From Paragordius varius (lineage: Eukaryota; Nematomorpha), in assembly GCA_964247055.1 (NCBI GenBank), contig OZ176056.1:8556001-8620000 (forward strand): 64,000 nt of DNA, given 5' to 3'. Positions 1-12,801 of the stretch are shown piece by piece. The position numbers were made by a program, and so were the translations under genes. Below the pieces are notes generated by a model, which saw nothing but the letters and a program-made list of their open reading frames with translations, ran no database searches and had not been told where the DNA came from. Position 1 is the stretch's first letter. The number at the start of each line of letters is the position of its first letter.

Positions 1-1190
1 GATATACCATAATAACTTTTGAGATTTTGACTTTTCCGCGCACACAATGTTCAGAAACCACATCATTCTAATTGAATATAAAATAATGTTTAATAATTAA
101 ATGAATATTTTTTCTTTAACAGAAATGCTGGTTGTTATATAGTTTTTTCAATCATAGTTAACGATTTATTAATGATATTTAGCGTTGTTTTAAAAAAATG
201 CGTTCACAAAAACATTATAGCGGTTATTTCTTATTTATTACTAATTAACAAAAAATAAATAAATTGATTAATATTTAGCTTTTTTAGGAAAAAAACAAAT
301 TAACTATTTATTTCTAATAAAATTTAGCGTTTTTTGATGAAAATTAGGTTAAATGTAATCATTTATATAAGAATGAAAAACATAGTTTTGAAAATATCAA
401 AAACAAACAGCTGTTACGGCTAATTCAATTAAATTGAAAAAAACATATATATTTAGCTAAAATTCTCCTAAAAAATTTTTTTTTATACTGCCCTGTAGTT
501 TTTCAAAATTATCTTACAGTAATTTATATCAGCTGATTTTTAATAAATATTGGAGAATAATTATTAAATTTGGCTGTTTTAATAAAAAAATAGTAATTGC
601 ATAATTTGGCTGTAGTTAAAAATTTTTATAAAAAAATATCAGTTTTTAATTATAATTGAACTGTATTATAAAGGATATCAACATAACTCTCCTATTAGAA
701 ATAGCTAGGGGTTTATTGGAATATAACTATATTATTAAAATCCAACTGTTTCTAAGCAATTAAATAACTTATAAAACCAAGGCTTTAATTAGGTTATTTT
801 TATGCATATTCAAATTTTTAAAAGGAGCTCTGTTTTAGAGTTTTTTTAAAAAATATAAGCTAATTAACGGTATAAAATTTAAACTGTTTTTAATAAAATT
901 AACTTTTAAAGGGCTTTTTACAAAAAATTACCCTTTAAAACCAAAAAATTAATTAACATTTTTATAAATGGCATTGTGATAATTTAATAATGTAAAAATA
1001 AATACCAAATTTCAATATATATTCAAGCCAAACGTTTTCCATTACGATTCATTTAAGTTTTTGCGAATTCAGGCAACGCATTTCTAAATTAATATAAGGT
1101 ATATATTATACATTGCTATATTAAAATGTATTTAATAGTATTATAATAAATTAACTGTTTGAATAAATAAACTGTATAAATCATAAATAT
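1..1190. other. AT-rich leader of unit 1, no gene seen
   Basis: About 1.2 kb of AT-rich DNA with no credible reading frame. It is conserved in units 2 (20113-21300) and 3 (51006-52190) with scattered substitutions and small indels. Several CAGCTG sites (for example near 410) and short A/T runs are present. No function can be assigned. Confidence 0.8.
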
Positions 1191-1206
1191 TTCACTTTTA
1201 AAATAA

Positions 1207-1500
1207 ATCAACTGTTATAATAAATCAACTGTTATAGTTGAATCAGTATAAATAAATCATAAATAGTTCACTTAAATTAATCAACTGATTAATTAAAACA
1301 ATAACAACTGATTAATAAAACAACTGATTAATAAAACAACTGATTAATTATTACAACTGATTAATAAAACAACTGATTAATAAAAACAACTGATTAATAA
1401 AAACAACTGATTAATTAAAACAACTATAAAACTAATTAATAAAAACAACTAATTAATAATGACAACTGATAAATTAAAAAAACTGCTTAATATAAATAAA
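1207..1500. repeat. 17-bp minisatellite (CAACTG type), unit 1
   Basis: Tandem copies of a roughly 17-bp motif, AACAACTGATTAATAAA, with variants ending ATTAATTA or TTATAATA. Edges fade into degenerate copies. CAACTG fits both the CANNTG E-box pattern and the YAACKG Myb-site pattern, but this may only reflect the repeat sequence. This is the shortest of the three arrays. Confidence 0.88.
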
Positions 1501-1959
1501 TGATAAATTAAAAAACCTGAAATATCAAAACAACTCAAATAAAAAAACAAATGTTTTAAAAAATATTTTAAAACATTTAATATAACTATAATATTAATCA
1601 AGAATTTGAATTATTAAACTGTAAAAAAATTACCAAATTCAAAAATATCAAGCCAAAATTTTTTGCTTTACGATTCGTTTCAGTTTATGCGCAAATAATT
1701 GATTGAGGCAACACATTCTAAAAAAAATAATGAAAATAAATAAATTGATAAATATAAACGATTAATTACAATATAATAATTCAAAAAAACGCTATTTATG
1801 AATGATATGTTTTGTGTTTAATTATCTAAAAAACCAATTTGCTGGCATTCAAGTAATTTTGCCGAATTGAGCGAATTAATATTTATAATTTAAGCATTTT
1901 TTTAAACTTTCTGATTTTTAGAATTATTATTAGTACAACATTTGGGTTTATAGGCATAT
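1501..1959. other. Spacer between the two arrays, unit 1
   Basis: A conserved AT-rich spacer with homologues at 22071-22500 and 52761-53208. It carries a second occurrence of a motif already in the leader (a CGATTCGTTT block near 1668, compare the TTTACG/ATTACGATTC block near 1042), which suggests an old duplication inside the unit. No gene seen. Confidence 0.6.
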
Positions 1960-4900
1960 TTTTAACCGATTAGCAAATTTTAAGGAAATTTTAACCGATT
2001 TTTAACAAAGCTTAAGGAAACTTTAACCGATTTTTAGGTTATTATAAGAAAACTTTAACCGAATTTTAGCCTATTATAAGGAAACTTTAACAGATTATTA
2101 GCAAATTTTAAGGAAACTTTAACCGATTTTTAGCAAATTCTAAGGAAATTTCACCTATTTTTAACAAATTTTAGGGAAACTTTAACCGATTTTTAGCAAA
2201 TTTTAAGGAAACTTTAACCGATTTTTAGCAAATTTTAACCGAAATTTTAAGAAAAAATTTAACCGAATTAGCAAATTTCAAGGGGACTTTAACCGATTTT
2301 TAGCAAATTTCAAGAAAATTTTGTACGATTTTTAGCCTATTATAAGGAAACTTTAAATAATTTTAGCAAATTTAAGAAAACTTTAACAGATTATTAGCAA
2401 ATTTTAAGGAAACTTTAACCGATTTTTAGAAAATATTAAAACTTTAACCGATTTTTAGCAAACTTAAACCGAAATTTTAAGAAAAACCGAATTAGCAAAT
2501 TTCAAGGGCCCTTTAACCGATTTTTAGCAAATTTTAAGGAAATTTCAACCTATTTTGGCTAATTTTCATGAAACTTTAACCGATTTATAGCCTATTATAG
2601 AAAAACTTTAACCGATTTATAGCCTATTATAGAAAAACTTTAACCGATTTTTAGCAAATTTTACTTTAACCGATTATTAGCAAATTTAAAGGAAACTTTA
2701 ACCGATTTTTAGCAAATTTTAAGGAAACTTTAACCGATTTTTAGCCTATTTTAAGAAAACTTTAACCAATTTTTTGCCTATTATAACGAAACTTTAACCA
2801 ATTTTTTGCCTATTATAACGAAACTTTAACCGATTTTTAGCCTATTATAAGGAAACTTTAACCGATTTTAGCAAATTTTAAAGAAACTTTAACCGATTTT
2901 TAGCAAATTTTAAAGAAACTTTAACCGATTTTTAGCAAATTTTAAGGAAACTTAAACAGATTATTAGCAAATTTTAAGGAAACTTAAACAGATTATTAGC
3001 AAATTTTAAGGAAACTTTAACCGATTATTAGCAAATTTTAAGGAAACTTTAACCAATTTTTAGCCTATTATAAGAAAACTTTAACCGATTTTTAGCCTAT
3101 TATAAGGAAACTTTAACCGATTTTTAGCAAATTTTAAGAAAACTTTAACCGATTTTTAGCAAATTTTAAGAAAACTTTAACCGATTTTTAGCCTATTTTA
3201 AGAAAACTTTAACCGATTTTTAGCAAACTTTAACCGAAATTTTAAGAAAAACTTTAACCGAATTAGCAAATTTCAAGGGCACTTTAACCGATTTTTAGCA
3301 AATTTCAAGAAAACTTTGTACGATTTTTAGCCTATTATAAGGAAACTTTAAATAATTTTAGCAAATTTAAGGAAACTTTAACAGATTATTAGCAAATTTT
3401 AAGGAAACTTTAACCAATTTTTAGCCTATTATAAGGAAACTTTAACCGATTTTTAGCAAATTTTAAGGAAACTTTAACCGATTATTAGCAAATTTTAAAG
3501 TAATTTTAACCGATTTTTAGCAAATTTTAAGGTAATTTTAATCGATTTTTAGCAAATTTTAAGGAACATTTAACGGATTTTTAACAAATTTAAAGAAAAC
3601 TTTAACCAATTTTTAGCCTATTATAAGAAAACTTTAACCGATTTTTAGCCTATTATAAGGAAACTTTAACCGACTTTAGCAAATTTTAAAGAAACTTTAA
3701 CCGATTTTTAGCAAACTTTAAGAAAACTTTAACCGATTTTTAGCCTATTATAAGGAAACTTTAACCGATTTTTAGCAAATTTTAAGAAAACTTTAACCGA
3801 TTTTTAGCCTATTATAAGGAAACTTTAACCGATTTTTAGCCTATTATAAGGAAACTTTAACCGATTTTCAGAAAATTTTAAGGAAACTTTAACCAATTTT
3901 TAGCCTATTATAAGAAAACTTTAACCGATTTTTAGCCTATTATAAGGAAACTTTAACCGATTTTCAGAAAATTTTAAAGAAACTTTAACCGATTTTTAGC
4001 AAATTTTAAAGAAATTTTAAGAAAAACTTTAACCGAATTAGCAAATTTCAAGGGCATTTTAACCGATTTTTAGCAAATTTCAAGAAAACTTTGTACGATT
4101 TTTAGCAAATTTTAACTTTAACCGATTAGCAAATTTTAAGATAATTTTAATCGATTTTTAGCAAATTTTAAGGAAACTTAAACAGATTATTAGCAAATTT
4201 TAAGGAAACTTTAACCGATTATTAGCAAATTTTAAGGAAACTTTAACCAATTTTTAGCCTATTATAAGAAAACTTTAACCGATTTTTAGCAAACTTTAAG
4301 AAAACTTTAACCGATTTTTAGCCTATTATAAGGAAACTTTAACCGATTTTTAGCAAATTTTAAGGAAACTTTAATCGATTTTTAGCCTATTATAGGGAAA
4401 CTTTAACCGATTTTAGCAAATTTTAAGAAACCGCTAACCGATTATTAGCAAATTATAAGAAAACTTTAACCGATTTTCAGCAAACTTTAACCGAAATTTA
4501 AGAAAACTTTAACCGATTTTTAGCAAATTTTAAGAAACCTTTAACCGATTATTAGCAAATTTTAAGAAAACTTTAACCGATTTTTAGCCTATTATAAGGA
4601 AACTTTAACCGATTTTAGCAAATTTTAAGGAAACTTTAACCGATTTTTAGCCTATTATAAGAAAACTTTAACCGATTTTTAGCCTATTATAAGGAAATAA
4701 CCGATTTTTAGCAAATTTTAAGGTAACTTTAACCTAATTTTAGGCAAATTAGTAAAAAATTTTAACGCATTTTTAGCATATTTTAACCGATTTTTAGCAA
4801 ATTTTAAGAAAATTTTAACCGATTATTAGCAAATTTTAAGAAAACTTTAACCGATTATTAGCAAATTTTAAGAAAACCTCAACCGATTATTAGCAAAACT

Positions 4901-5676
4901 TTAACCTAATTTTAGCATATTTTAAGGAAAAATTAACAGATTTTTAACAAATTATAAGGAAACTTTAACCGATTATTAGCCAATTTTAAAAAAACTTTAA
5001 TCGATTTTCAGAAAATTTTAAGGAAACTTTAACAGATTATTAGCAAATTTTAAGGAAACTTTAACCGATTTTTAGCCTATTATAAGGAAACTTTAACCGA
5101 TTTTAGCAAATTTTAAGGAAACTAACCGATTTTTAGAAAATTTTAAAAATTTAATCGATTTTTAGCAAACTTTAACCGAAATTTTAAGAAAAACTTTAAC
5201 CGAATTAGCAAATTTCAAGGGCACTTTAACCGATTTTTAGCAAATTTTAAGAAAACTTTAACCGATTTTTAGCAAATTTTAAGAAAACTTTAACCGATTA
5301 TTAGCAAATTTTAAGGAAACTTTAACCGATTTTTAGCCTATTATAAGGAAACTTTAACCGATTTTAGCAAATTTTAAGGAAACTTTAACCGATTTTTAGC
5401 CTATTATAAGAAAACTTTAACCGATTTTTAGCCTATTATAAGAAAACTTTAACCGATTTTTAGCCTATTATAAGGAAACTTTAACCGATTTTTAGCAAAT
5501 TTTAAGGTAACTTTAACCTAATTTTAGGCAAATTAGTAAAAAACTTTAACGCATTTTTAGCATATTTTAACCGATTTTTAGCAAATTTTAAGAAAATTTT
5601 AACCGATTATTAGCAAATTTTAAGGAAACTTTAACCGATTTTTAGCCTATTATAAGGAAACTTTAACCGATTTTTA
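1960..5676. repeat. 32-bp satellite array, unit 1 (3.7 kb)
   Basis: About 116 head-to-tail copies of a 32-bp monomer built as AAACTTTAACCGATTTTTAG followed by a 12-bp variable tail. In this unit the tails are mainly CAAATTTTAAGG and CCTATTATAAGG. Because 32 is not a multiple of three and the monomer holds TAA and TAG, no frame stays open. Monomers are all in one orientation. Longer blocks recur inside it, such as the segment around 3230-3330 that reappears near 4010 and 5170. Confidence 0.97.
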
Positions 5677-8592
5677 AATTGATTTTTATTTAATTTCTCA
5701 TTTTTTTAACAAACTTTAAACAATTTTAAATAATTTTAGTGTATTTTTAAGAAACTTTAATACCATTTTTTTACTTTTTTTGAACCACCTTAAGTCATTT
5801 TATGTAAGAAAAAATAGAAGACACGAAAAGAAGGCGTTATATCAATTATACGCCCGAAAACCCAAAACCAATTTGTTGTACATAATTTATATACTAGGAA
5901 TTTTTTAGAGGAGGGGTGGTCAACAAGCGGCTCCTTAAATATTGAGGCTGCCGCGAGAAATTTATATACAAGTTTTTAAAAAATTTAAGGAAAATTGATT
6001 ATCTTAAACAAATTTTCTGAATAAATTTTTCCGGAATTTTGGCAATTTCCTAAAAAAATGATAACAAAATAGTGGTTTTTACAGTATCATTTATAATATC
6101 TAATAAAATGTTAGCTAATGCCCATATATTTAGCCAATTTGGACCGCGAAGCCATAGAATATGAATTTATTTTTTAAGAAATTAAATTTTATAGGACGAG
6201 CATGCACCTAAAAAACAATAACATAAGTTCACCTTTATATGTTAACACTTCCTCTCCATTATCAAAAAATTTTTACAAAATTTTAGAGAAAGAAATTCAA
6301 TGCTAAAATATTTTACCAAGAGCTATAATTTATGTAAAATTATTTTAAATTGGAAGGATATTTTAGATTTCAAAACAAGCAAGCATCTAAATAATTATAA
6401 CATATGTTCACCTTTCTATTTCATCTTCCTCAAACAAATAAAAAAAAATAAATTTTAAAAGATCAAGAAACGCACTTGTTAGCAATATAGTATCATAATT
6501 GGACATTTATTTAGTTTTTTTTAAAAAATGGATAATAATAAAATATTACTAGGTTTGTGTTAAAATTTGCCAGATAGAATTGCCAAGTAAATGGCTAATA
6601 GCAAGAAAAGATTCTTTTTGAAGTTAATAAATGTTCCTTATCATTCGTATCTGGCAATATTTTAATGCAAACCCAGAAATGATTCGTAATTATACTGTAT
6701 ATATATAAAACATGCAAAACTTACATATATTGTTTGATCAGAATTGTATTAAAACGTATTTTCCCATTTCAGTCGTATAATATCAACCATGTTTCCAATA
6801 CTTTGTCGTTTTATTGTGGTCGATTGTTTCCAAGATTTGGTTGGACAGTTTCCTTTTTTCAATTAACAATGGTATTCTAATGATTAAGTATAAACAATTT
6901 ACCTTATTATATAGTAATGGCAATACATTGTATAGCTGGAGAGATCAAGACATGACAAGGGAAGTTGCATATGCACCCAATCTATCCACCCATTTCAAAA
7001 AATGTGCGAGGAAAAAAAATTAAATAAATGAAAAAAAATAAAATTTTCGCCCTTTATATAGGGCATAATGTATATGTTATCTTTTTATCCAATCAAATTA
7101 ATGTGTGCATTTGCGCCTTTTTCCCCCTTCTGGAAAAATGTTTCACATTCTTTTCCCTCTCTTTATTGCGCAACATTGTTTGGGCGCCTCTATTTTATTA
7201 TTATTCCCCCTCCCCCCCATGTGCACATTCCAATAAAACATATAATATTATATATGATTCATCATATCTAAAAATAATCCTTTTTATTACAATAATGTTA
7301 TTTGGCTGGCGCCTATAAAGAAATGTAAATAAAATTTGGAGAAAAATATGTTAAAAAAATATGGCAATAATATTTTAACAATCTTTATTAATAATAAATG
7401 AAAAATTTGAATTTATTTTCTTACTTAAATGTTTGATTACACAAATGGCTAATATCAAAATTTATTAATTAATTAATCTAATTTGTTTCAATATTAAAAA
7501 AAATAATTTTTCATAGAGGTATTTAAGTTTTTACCGGTGTAATTTGATTAATATATTGGTTTATAATTTAGTGATCTTAGAATTTTTTTTCTAAAATAAA
7601 GCAGAATGTTTTTTAAGAAGTTTATAGATTATTATCTAAAGATTTATAATTATTTTAATTTTATGCTTTGTGCAATCATCTAATATCAAATTAATGTTAA
7701 AATCAAATACATCATATAATAAGCTTTCAACAACAAGAGCTCTGATTTTTTTGGATTTCCAATTCATTAAAATCCATCATCACAGATAGTTTATTTAGGT
7801 AAAAGATATTCAAAGTGTGCTTACGATAATTACCAATATATAATGATTCTCTCTTAATTCATACTAATATATATATTAATTTTAAAATAGGAATCAACAA
7901 ATAAGTTATTATTCTGTTTTAAATTCAATTAAAAAATATGTAAATAAAATCGAAAATAAGTTATGTCCTGTGGGGATAAGGGTTAAAGTAAAAAGTTTGG
8001 TTTCAGTTTTTTAAACAGAAAGCTGAAAATCTGTTTTTCATTAAGAGTTATCTGAAACAAAATTTAAACTTTTTTATACCAAAGAACGATACAGAATATC
8101 TGGGAATTGCTAACTTAACATTTAATAACCTTTAAAAGTGTAATAATTCTCAATTGAGAAATGGTTAAATCCTAACAATTTTATTAAAAATTATAATGGA
8201 TTATTTATCCCAAAACTTTCTAAGCTTGCAATGTTAAATTCCCATCGTTCATGCGAAAATGTCTTTAGAATTAAGCAGTAATAAACACTTTAGTTTTAAT
8301 ATTAACTAATCATTTAAAAATCAATCAAAAGAGTTTCTTCATTTAATAATTATGTATAACCACACGACAATAACATGAGAAAAGTAAAAGATATCAATGT
8401 TGGATAAAAATATCATTAAATTCTTCAACTTTTTTAATAATTAGTTCCCGTTTTGAAAAAGCTGAATAAAAATCTTTTTCAAAACAATAGCATTTCATTA
8501 CTTTACTACAGTTTGGAAAACCAATTAAAATATTTGGTTATATGGTGAAAAATGTAAATTTTTTTAATCTTAAATTTATAGTATAATACTGT
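5677..8592. other. AT-rich spacer right of the satellite, unit 1
   Basis: About 2.9 kb without a gene. A GC-richer patch near 5810-5960 includes a hAT-like end (listed separately). Around 6780-7320 lie short open frames with C-rich runs near 7205. These frames start at TTG or in runs of homopolymers and their indels between units shift the frame, so they are not called as genes. Homologous spacers are 38899-41808 and 57131-59993. Confidence 0.7.
5908..5960. mobile_element. Possible hAT-type terminal fragment, unit 1
   Basis: The stretch GAGGGGTGGTCAACAAGCGG followed by CTCC and a downstream CTGCCGCG resembles the end sequences of many hAT DNA transposons (family pattern CAGGGGTGG-CAA---GCGGCTC). 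No partner end, target-site duplication or transposase was found, so this is at most a relic. Homologues lie at about 39131-39178 and 57364-57408. Resemblance is from memory of the family pattern. Confidence 0.3.
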
Positions 8593-8704
8593 AAGGTTTC
8601 GACTTTGTGGGCTAGGGTTAGGGTGAGGGATTGGAGTTGGTTCATTTTCTAAAAGAAGTCCGCAGGACTTCCTCGGGCTGCGAAGCAGGCCGAGACCCAC
8701 GCAT
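8593..8704 (+). repeat. GC-rich double-hairpin element, unit 1 plus copy
   Basis: A 112-bp block, strikingly GC-rich for this DNA. The left part is CTAGGGTTAGGGTGAGGG followed by ATTGGAGTTGGTTCATTT. The right part has two adjacent hairpins: 8655-8671 (stem GAAGTCC, 3-base loop) and 8672-8694 (10-bp stem with one mismatch, loop GAA), then ACCCACGCAT. An almost identical copy lies inverted at 18684-18795. It occurs five times in full in the window, always with sharp edges, so it behaves like a small dispersed element. I do not recognise the family. Confidence 0.85.
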
Positions 8705-11310
8705 TATCTTACTATTTATACCTTATATTTATAATTAATTTTTTACTTAAATACAAAGATCCCAATAAAAAATTATTAATAATACAGAGTTAGGTATTGA
8801 ATTTTATTGGGAAATAATTGGAGATCCGTTCTAGTATTAGTAAATAAGAACAATGGATTAAACATTTTTTTAGCTGTACTGCAAACATTACATAACATGT
8901 TTACATTAATTTTTATTACCCAAATCCTTAATATATATCATATAGTTTAGGAATCCTTATTTTTAACTTCTTAATAAAAATTTTGTGTTAGGTACAAATT
9001 GTCATTCTATATTCTGCTTATTGATTTTATCAGCTTTAGTTTGTACTTCATCTTAATTTAATCTATTTAAATTTTATATAAATTATAAAAAGATGTCTTT
9101 ATTTGTATTTAAAAATTAAATCTTTGAAAAATAGGGCCTTATCCAAACTAGACCACCTATATTTAAAAATAAAAATTTAATTCGAAACATAGTTAAATTT
9201 AAAACTTATTTCGTTTTTAATTATATATTAATAGCATTTTAAGTTTGATTCATTACTAATTTTAAAATTGATTAAGGTCCTAGAATTGAATTTAGGTATC
9301 TGTAGGAAAAATTGTGCATTGCTCTAAGTTACATGGTTTGAAGAATAAAATGTCAAGTAAACGAATTATATATTTATTTCTATATGTGTAAGACTCATTT
9401 CATATGTTTTTGGGATGAAATAACCCTAACCAACTCATATTTGGATAAACTTTAAGGCTTTCGACTTTGTGGACTAGGGTTAGGGTGAGGGATTGGAGTT
9501 GGTTCATTTTCTTAAAGAAGTCACCCTTCATCCAATTTAAAGAGGTTCATGATTATTATTTGCTAAATCTGTGTTTTCCTATTATAAATTTAATTAAACT
9601 CATTATGACATCGCTTATATGCAAATACAAAAAAATATTTTTATCAACCCGAATACTATCGCAACAAAACCATGTATGATTTTAAATTAAAAAATTGAAA
9701 ATATATTATTTTTATTACAAATTCTAAATTTTAAATGGTTTTTTAGAAAATAAATTTGAATATTGGAAAATAGTAGCAGAGGGCAATCTATGTTAAAAAT
9801 TGTCGAGTCTGTTGGTGAGGGATTGCAATTGTCAAAACAAGACTTGTAAAGCAATAAAGTATTCATTATACAACATAATTCAAAATATTTTTAAATATTT
9901 ATATTCAAAGTAATTGTAACAATCGGATTTAATACTATCAATATATATAAAACATTTATAACATTTAATGGAAAAAATTTGGTTTGTCAAGTTACCTATA
10001 TATACATAATATATAGGTGTAGGTATAGTAATTTTAAACTAAAGAATAGTAAGCAACAACCCTAAAATAAAAATATATTTTATAGGATAATAACTATAGG
10101 TTAAACTATATTTATCCTTGAAGTTTTACTCACTCAAGGTATAATATACAGGATGAATTAAGCAATACAGTTTTAAAATATTAGATACCCATTTTATAAA
10201 ATATAATTAAAGCCTAATTTTGGGGACAAAAAAATATATTATGTCCTACCACATAAATAATTATATTAAAAAATCAACATTAACGATATAAGTTAATTTT
10301 ATTTAACTAATTCCAAATTTTTTAATCCAAATTCATTTCTCTTTTGCTAGGTGGTATTCATACATACATAAATTCAAAAATTTGCTTCACAATACTAAAT
10401 TCGGACAGGATGGTTCATTGTATGTCTACTTTGTTTCGGAAAAGTTATGGCTTTTTGAATGCGTTTAGTTGAAAATATTTTACATTTTTCAATGGATATC
10501 ACAGAATTATGACAAACTAAAAACTTTAATTTGTTGTGGAAAGCAAATGTGAGCCTGATTCCGTATTAAATTTGGAAATTAACTCAAATTGTATGGATCT
10601 TGCAGTGAGTAACAAATATAATTGTTTATTTATTTTTGCGTTCTATTTTGGACTTTATATAAGGATTATTTTCTTCAAAAAACTTAAAATATATACGCAA
10701 ATTTTTATATATTTTTTTGTTTTGAGTATTATTTTAGACTTTATAACAAAACTATCAACACATAACATTACAAGAATTTTCCGGGTGTATTTAAGCTGGT
10801 TGATTACCTCGGTCTAAAGATGTCATTTGGCAGATCTTGTGGATTCGTGTAAACCTGGAGATGATATTGTAACAATTTTTTTTGTTTTCTTATGTAATTA
10901 ACACATAATTCACATACACATAACATCATTTTTAAATATCTTTAACTGTTTTCTATCAGGTTTTTTTTAATTAAGCTTAAAATATTATATAATTTATCAT
11001 ACACACAATGCACACAATATTCTGTTGGATATATATATTCTAATAAAATAGGTCTAAAATTAATGGGTTGCTTTTAATTTCGGGACGAATCATCTCAAAA
11101 TTCCAAATTATCCCCATTTTTTTATAATATTTTTAGGATAACAAAAACTCTTTATATATAATATATATATATATATATATAGGATAAACTTGAAAAGAAT
11201 TGATTAAGTTTAATTGGGACTTTCGTAGATATTAAGTTTTTATACCACTGAATAGGTCATCTAATGGTAACAAAGTGATAAGAAGCACTATATGAAATTA
11301 TATGTGATTA
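8705..11310. other. AT-rich spacer before LINE fragment, unit 1
   Basis: No credible gene. The frame at 10536-10817 is conserved in the other units only in its second half and is interrupted differently there, so I treat it as chance. A TA microsatellite lies at about 11155-11182 and has different lengths in units 2 and 3. The patch 9655-10240 is markedly diverged from the same region of unit 2. Confidence 0.65.
9455..9522 (+). repeat. Truncated GC-rich element (no hairpins), unit 1
   Basis: Contains the left module of the 112-bp element (from CGACTTTGTGG through TAGGGTTAGGGTGAGGG to TTAAAGAAGTC) and stops exactly where hairpin 1 would begin to fold back. About 40 bp upstream is an inverted scrap, TAACCCTAACCAACTC (9421-9436). 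It appears to be either a 3'-truncated copy or the ancestor of the left module. Confidence 0.75.
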
Positions 11311-11577
11311 GACAAGTGCCTTATCATCGATCCAACTGTCACCCACGAGAACGGGCCCAACGCCCTAGATGAAGCACATAATATTAAGATAGAGAAGTAT
11401 CGTCACCTCACAGTCTCACTTTCCGCCCAATTTAACGAGGTTTATATCATTTCAATCGTCGTGGGCGCACTTGGATCATGGCATCCCAAAAACAAAAGAT
11501 TATTCGAAAACATTAATATGAAAAATAAGGCTGAGATGAGAAAGGATATAGTCATCGAAACCATCAAATTTTCCTGA
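11311..11577 (+). pseudogene. LINE ORF 3' fragment, R2-type endonuclease domain, unit 1
   Basis: A short remnant of the end of a LINE protein. In the frame of 11320-11577 it reads LIIDPTVTHENGP, then the EAHNIKIEKYRHL helix, then VVGALGSWHPKNK, and closes with ETIKFS and TGA. These match the second half of the restriction-like endonuclease region found after the reverse transcriptase in R2-type LINEs: an acidic residue in (V/I)D(V/P)T, a lysine in the following K-x-x-K-Y helix and the conserved VGxLGSWDP motif. Upstream of it a segment that units 2 and 3 still have (the HILGFC and RPDLVV part) has been deleted. GC content is clearly higher than the surroundings. Confidence 0.72.
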
Positions 11578-12789
11578 TATATTCTTTGAATTTACCAGTG
11601 GTAAAAACTATATCCCCTCCTTCCTGGAAACATCCACGTCCAACCTCATCCCACACTCCCACTGCACATCCGTAACACAATAAGGCTCAATTTGTATCAA
11701 TATATCAATTCTGTCCATATGATCACCTATATTTCTTTTTAACAATGTTTTTTATATTCCTTCAATTTTTATTTTTATCAAAATAAATACACAAATCAAA
11801 TTAAATACCTAAATAGTTAGAATTGAAAAGTCAAAGGTTAAATATATTGTTCTGCTTTCGAAAAATATTTTGTGTTATAGTTTTAGGTTTTGTCATGTAT
11901 ATTTTCAATCTTTACAGTAAATAGGGTTAGAAATATAGAGATAAAAATTCCTTTGTGTACAATATATTAGGAGGATTAACAAAATTAAAAAATCCACACT
12001 CCCAGAAATCGAGATCGAATACATATTGCCAAACGTGTGTTGAATATATAACCGAATTAAAAAATTATGCCAATACTACTCTAATGGTATTTTTAGGATG
12101 CCTTATCCCATAGAAATCTTCAAAATAAAAATGACGCCATCTTATCATCTATAAACCCCGGGGAGAACAGTAACAAACGCAAAAGATAAAAAGAGCCAAG
12201 TGACCCTATTGGTGACATTTAAAGCGCATGAATTACTAATTGCAAAAATATTAAGGATTAAACATTCTCGGCTAAAGCCGCCATAAACTAATCTTATCAA
12301 ATAACAAAGAATTAACATTTAAAATCAAACAGAAGTAGGTTGGCGATGAATTCCTACATTTGGTTCACAAATACTTAAAAGACGTTGGGAATTACTGGTG
12401 ATTTTACTATGTAAATAATACATATAAAAATAAATGAATACCAACAATATAATATTTTTTACTACTCATACATTACTTTCGGCAATTTTGAATTAATAAT
12501 GATATTGATATCTAAATTACATCAAAATACATACGTTTAAAACTATAAGTATAATCAAAAAATGAAAGCTAAACTGTATTACATGCAATTATTAAAGAAT
12601 ATACAGTATTTCGTTATAGTTTTGCTTTGCAGGAATGTATCCATCATGATAAAATGTGGTTATGAATATTTTTAACGGACATTATTATAAATTAGCAAAT
12701 ATTTATTTAATTTTTTCATTTTTTAAACATCATTTGATGAAATTATTACAGCCCAACACTAAATTAATAACCAGAAATAATTAAAACAT
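11578..12789. other. Spacer between LINE fragment and LRR gene, unit 1
   Basis: The first 130 bp is GC-richer and probably LINE 3' UTR. A second patch near 12100-12300 (with CCCCGGGGAGAACAG and CTCGGCTAAAGCCGCC) stands out in base composition and is conserved in unit 2 (about 45500-45680), but carries no convincing frame. The rest is AT-rich and downstream of the LRR gene. Confidence 0.55.
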
Positions 12790-12795
12790 TTTATT
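12790..12795 (-). terminator. Polyadenylation signal of the LRR gene
   Basis: AATAAA on the minus strand, beginning 7 bases after the TAA stop. In unit 2 the same place reads AATAAT, so the canonical signal has been lost there. Confidence 0.6.
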
Positions 12796-12801
12796 TATCA
12801 A

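Noticed and set aside
6814-7023. Short frame (69 residues) recurring at 40034 and 58266, apparently conserved three times
   Set aside because: It starts at TTG, ends differently in each unit because of A-run indels, and is no more conserved than the noncoding DNA around it. Its recurrence is explained by unit duplication.
7028-7318. Overlapping frames in two phases with C-rich runs
   Set aside because: C-run length differs between units and changes the frame; two phases are equally open. No start context or domain.
8611-8632. Telomeric (TTAGGG) sequence
   Set aside because: Only about two and a half imperfect units, always embedded in the 112-bp element, so it is part of that element and not a telomere or interstitial telomeric tract.
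10536-10817. 93-residue hydrophobic frame, partly matched at 43834 and 62267
   Set aside because: AT-rich sequence gives Phe/Ile/Tyr-rich frames by chance; the 5' half is disrupted in the other units.
11155-11182. TA microsatellites (also near 12990, 44366, 46366, 61597) as regulatory sites
   Set aside because: Simple-sequence length variation in AT-rich DNA; no further signal.
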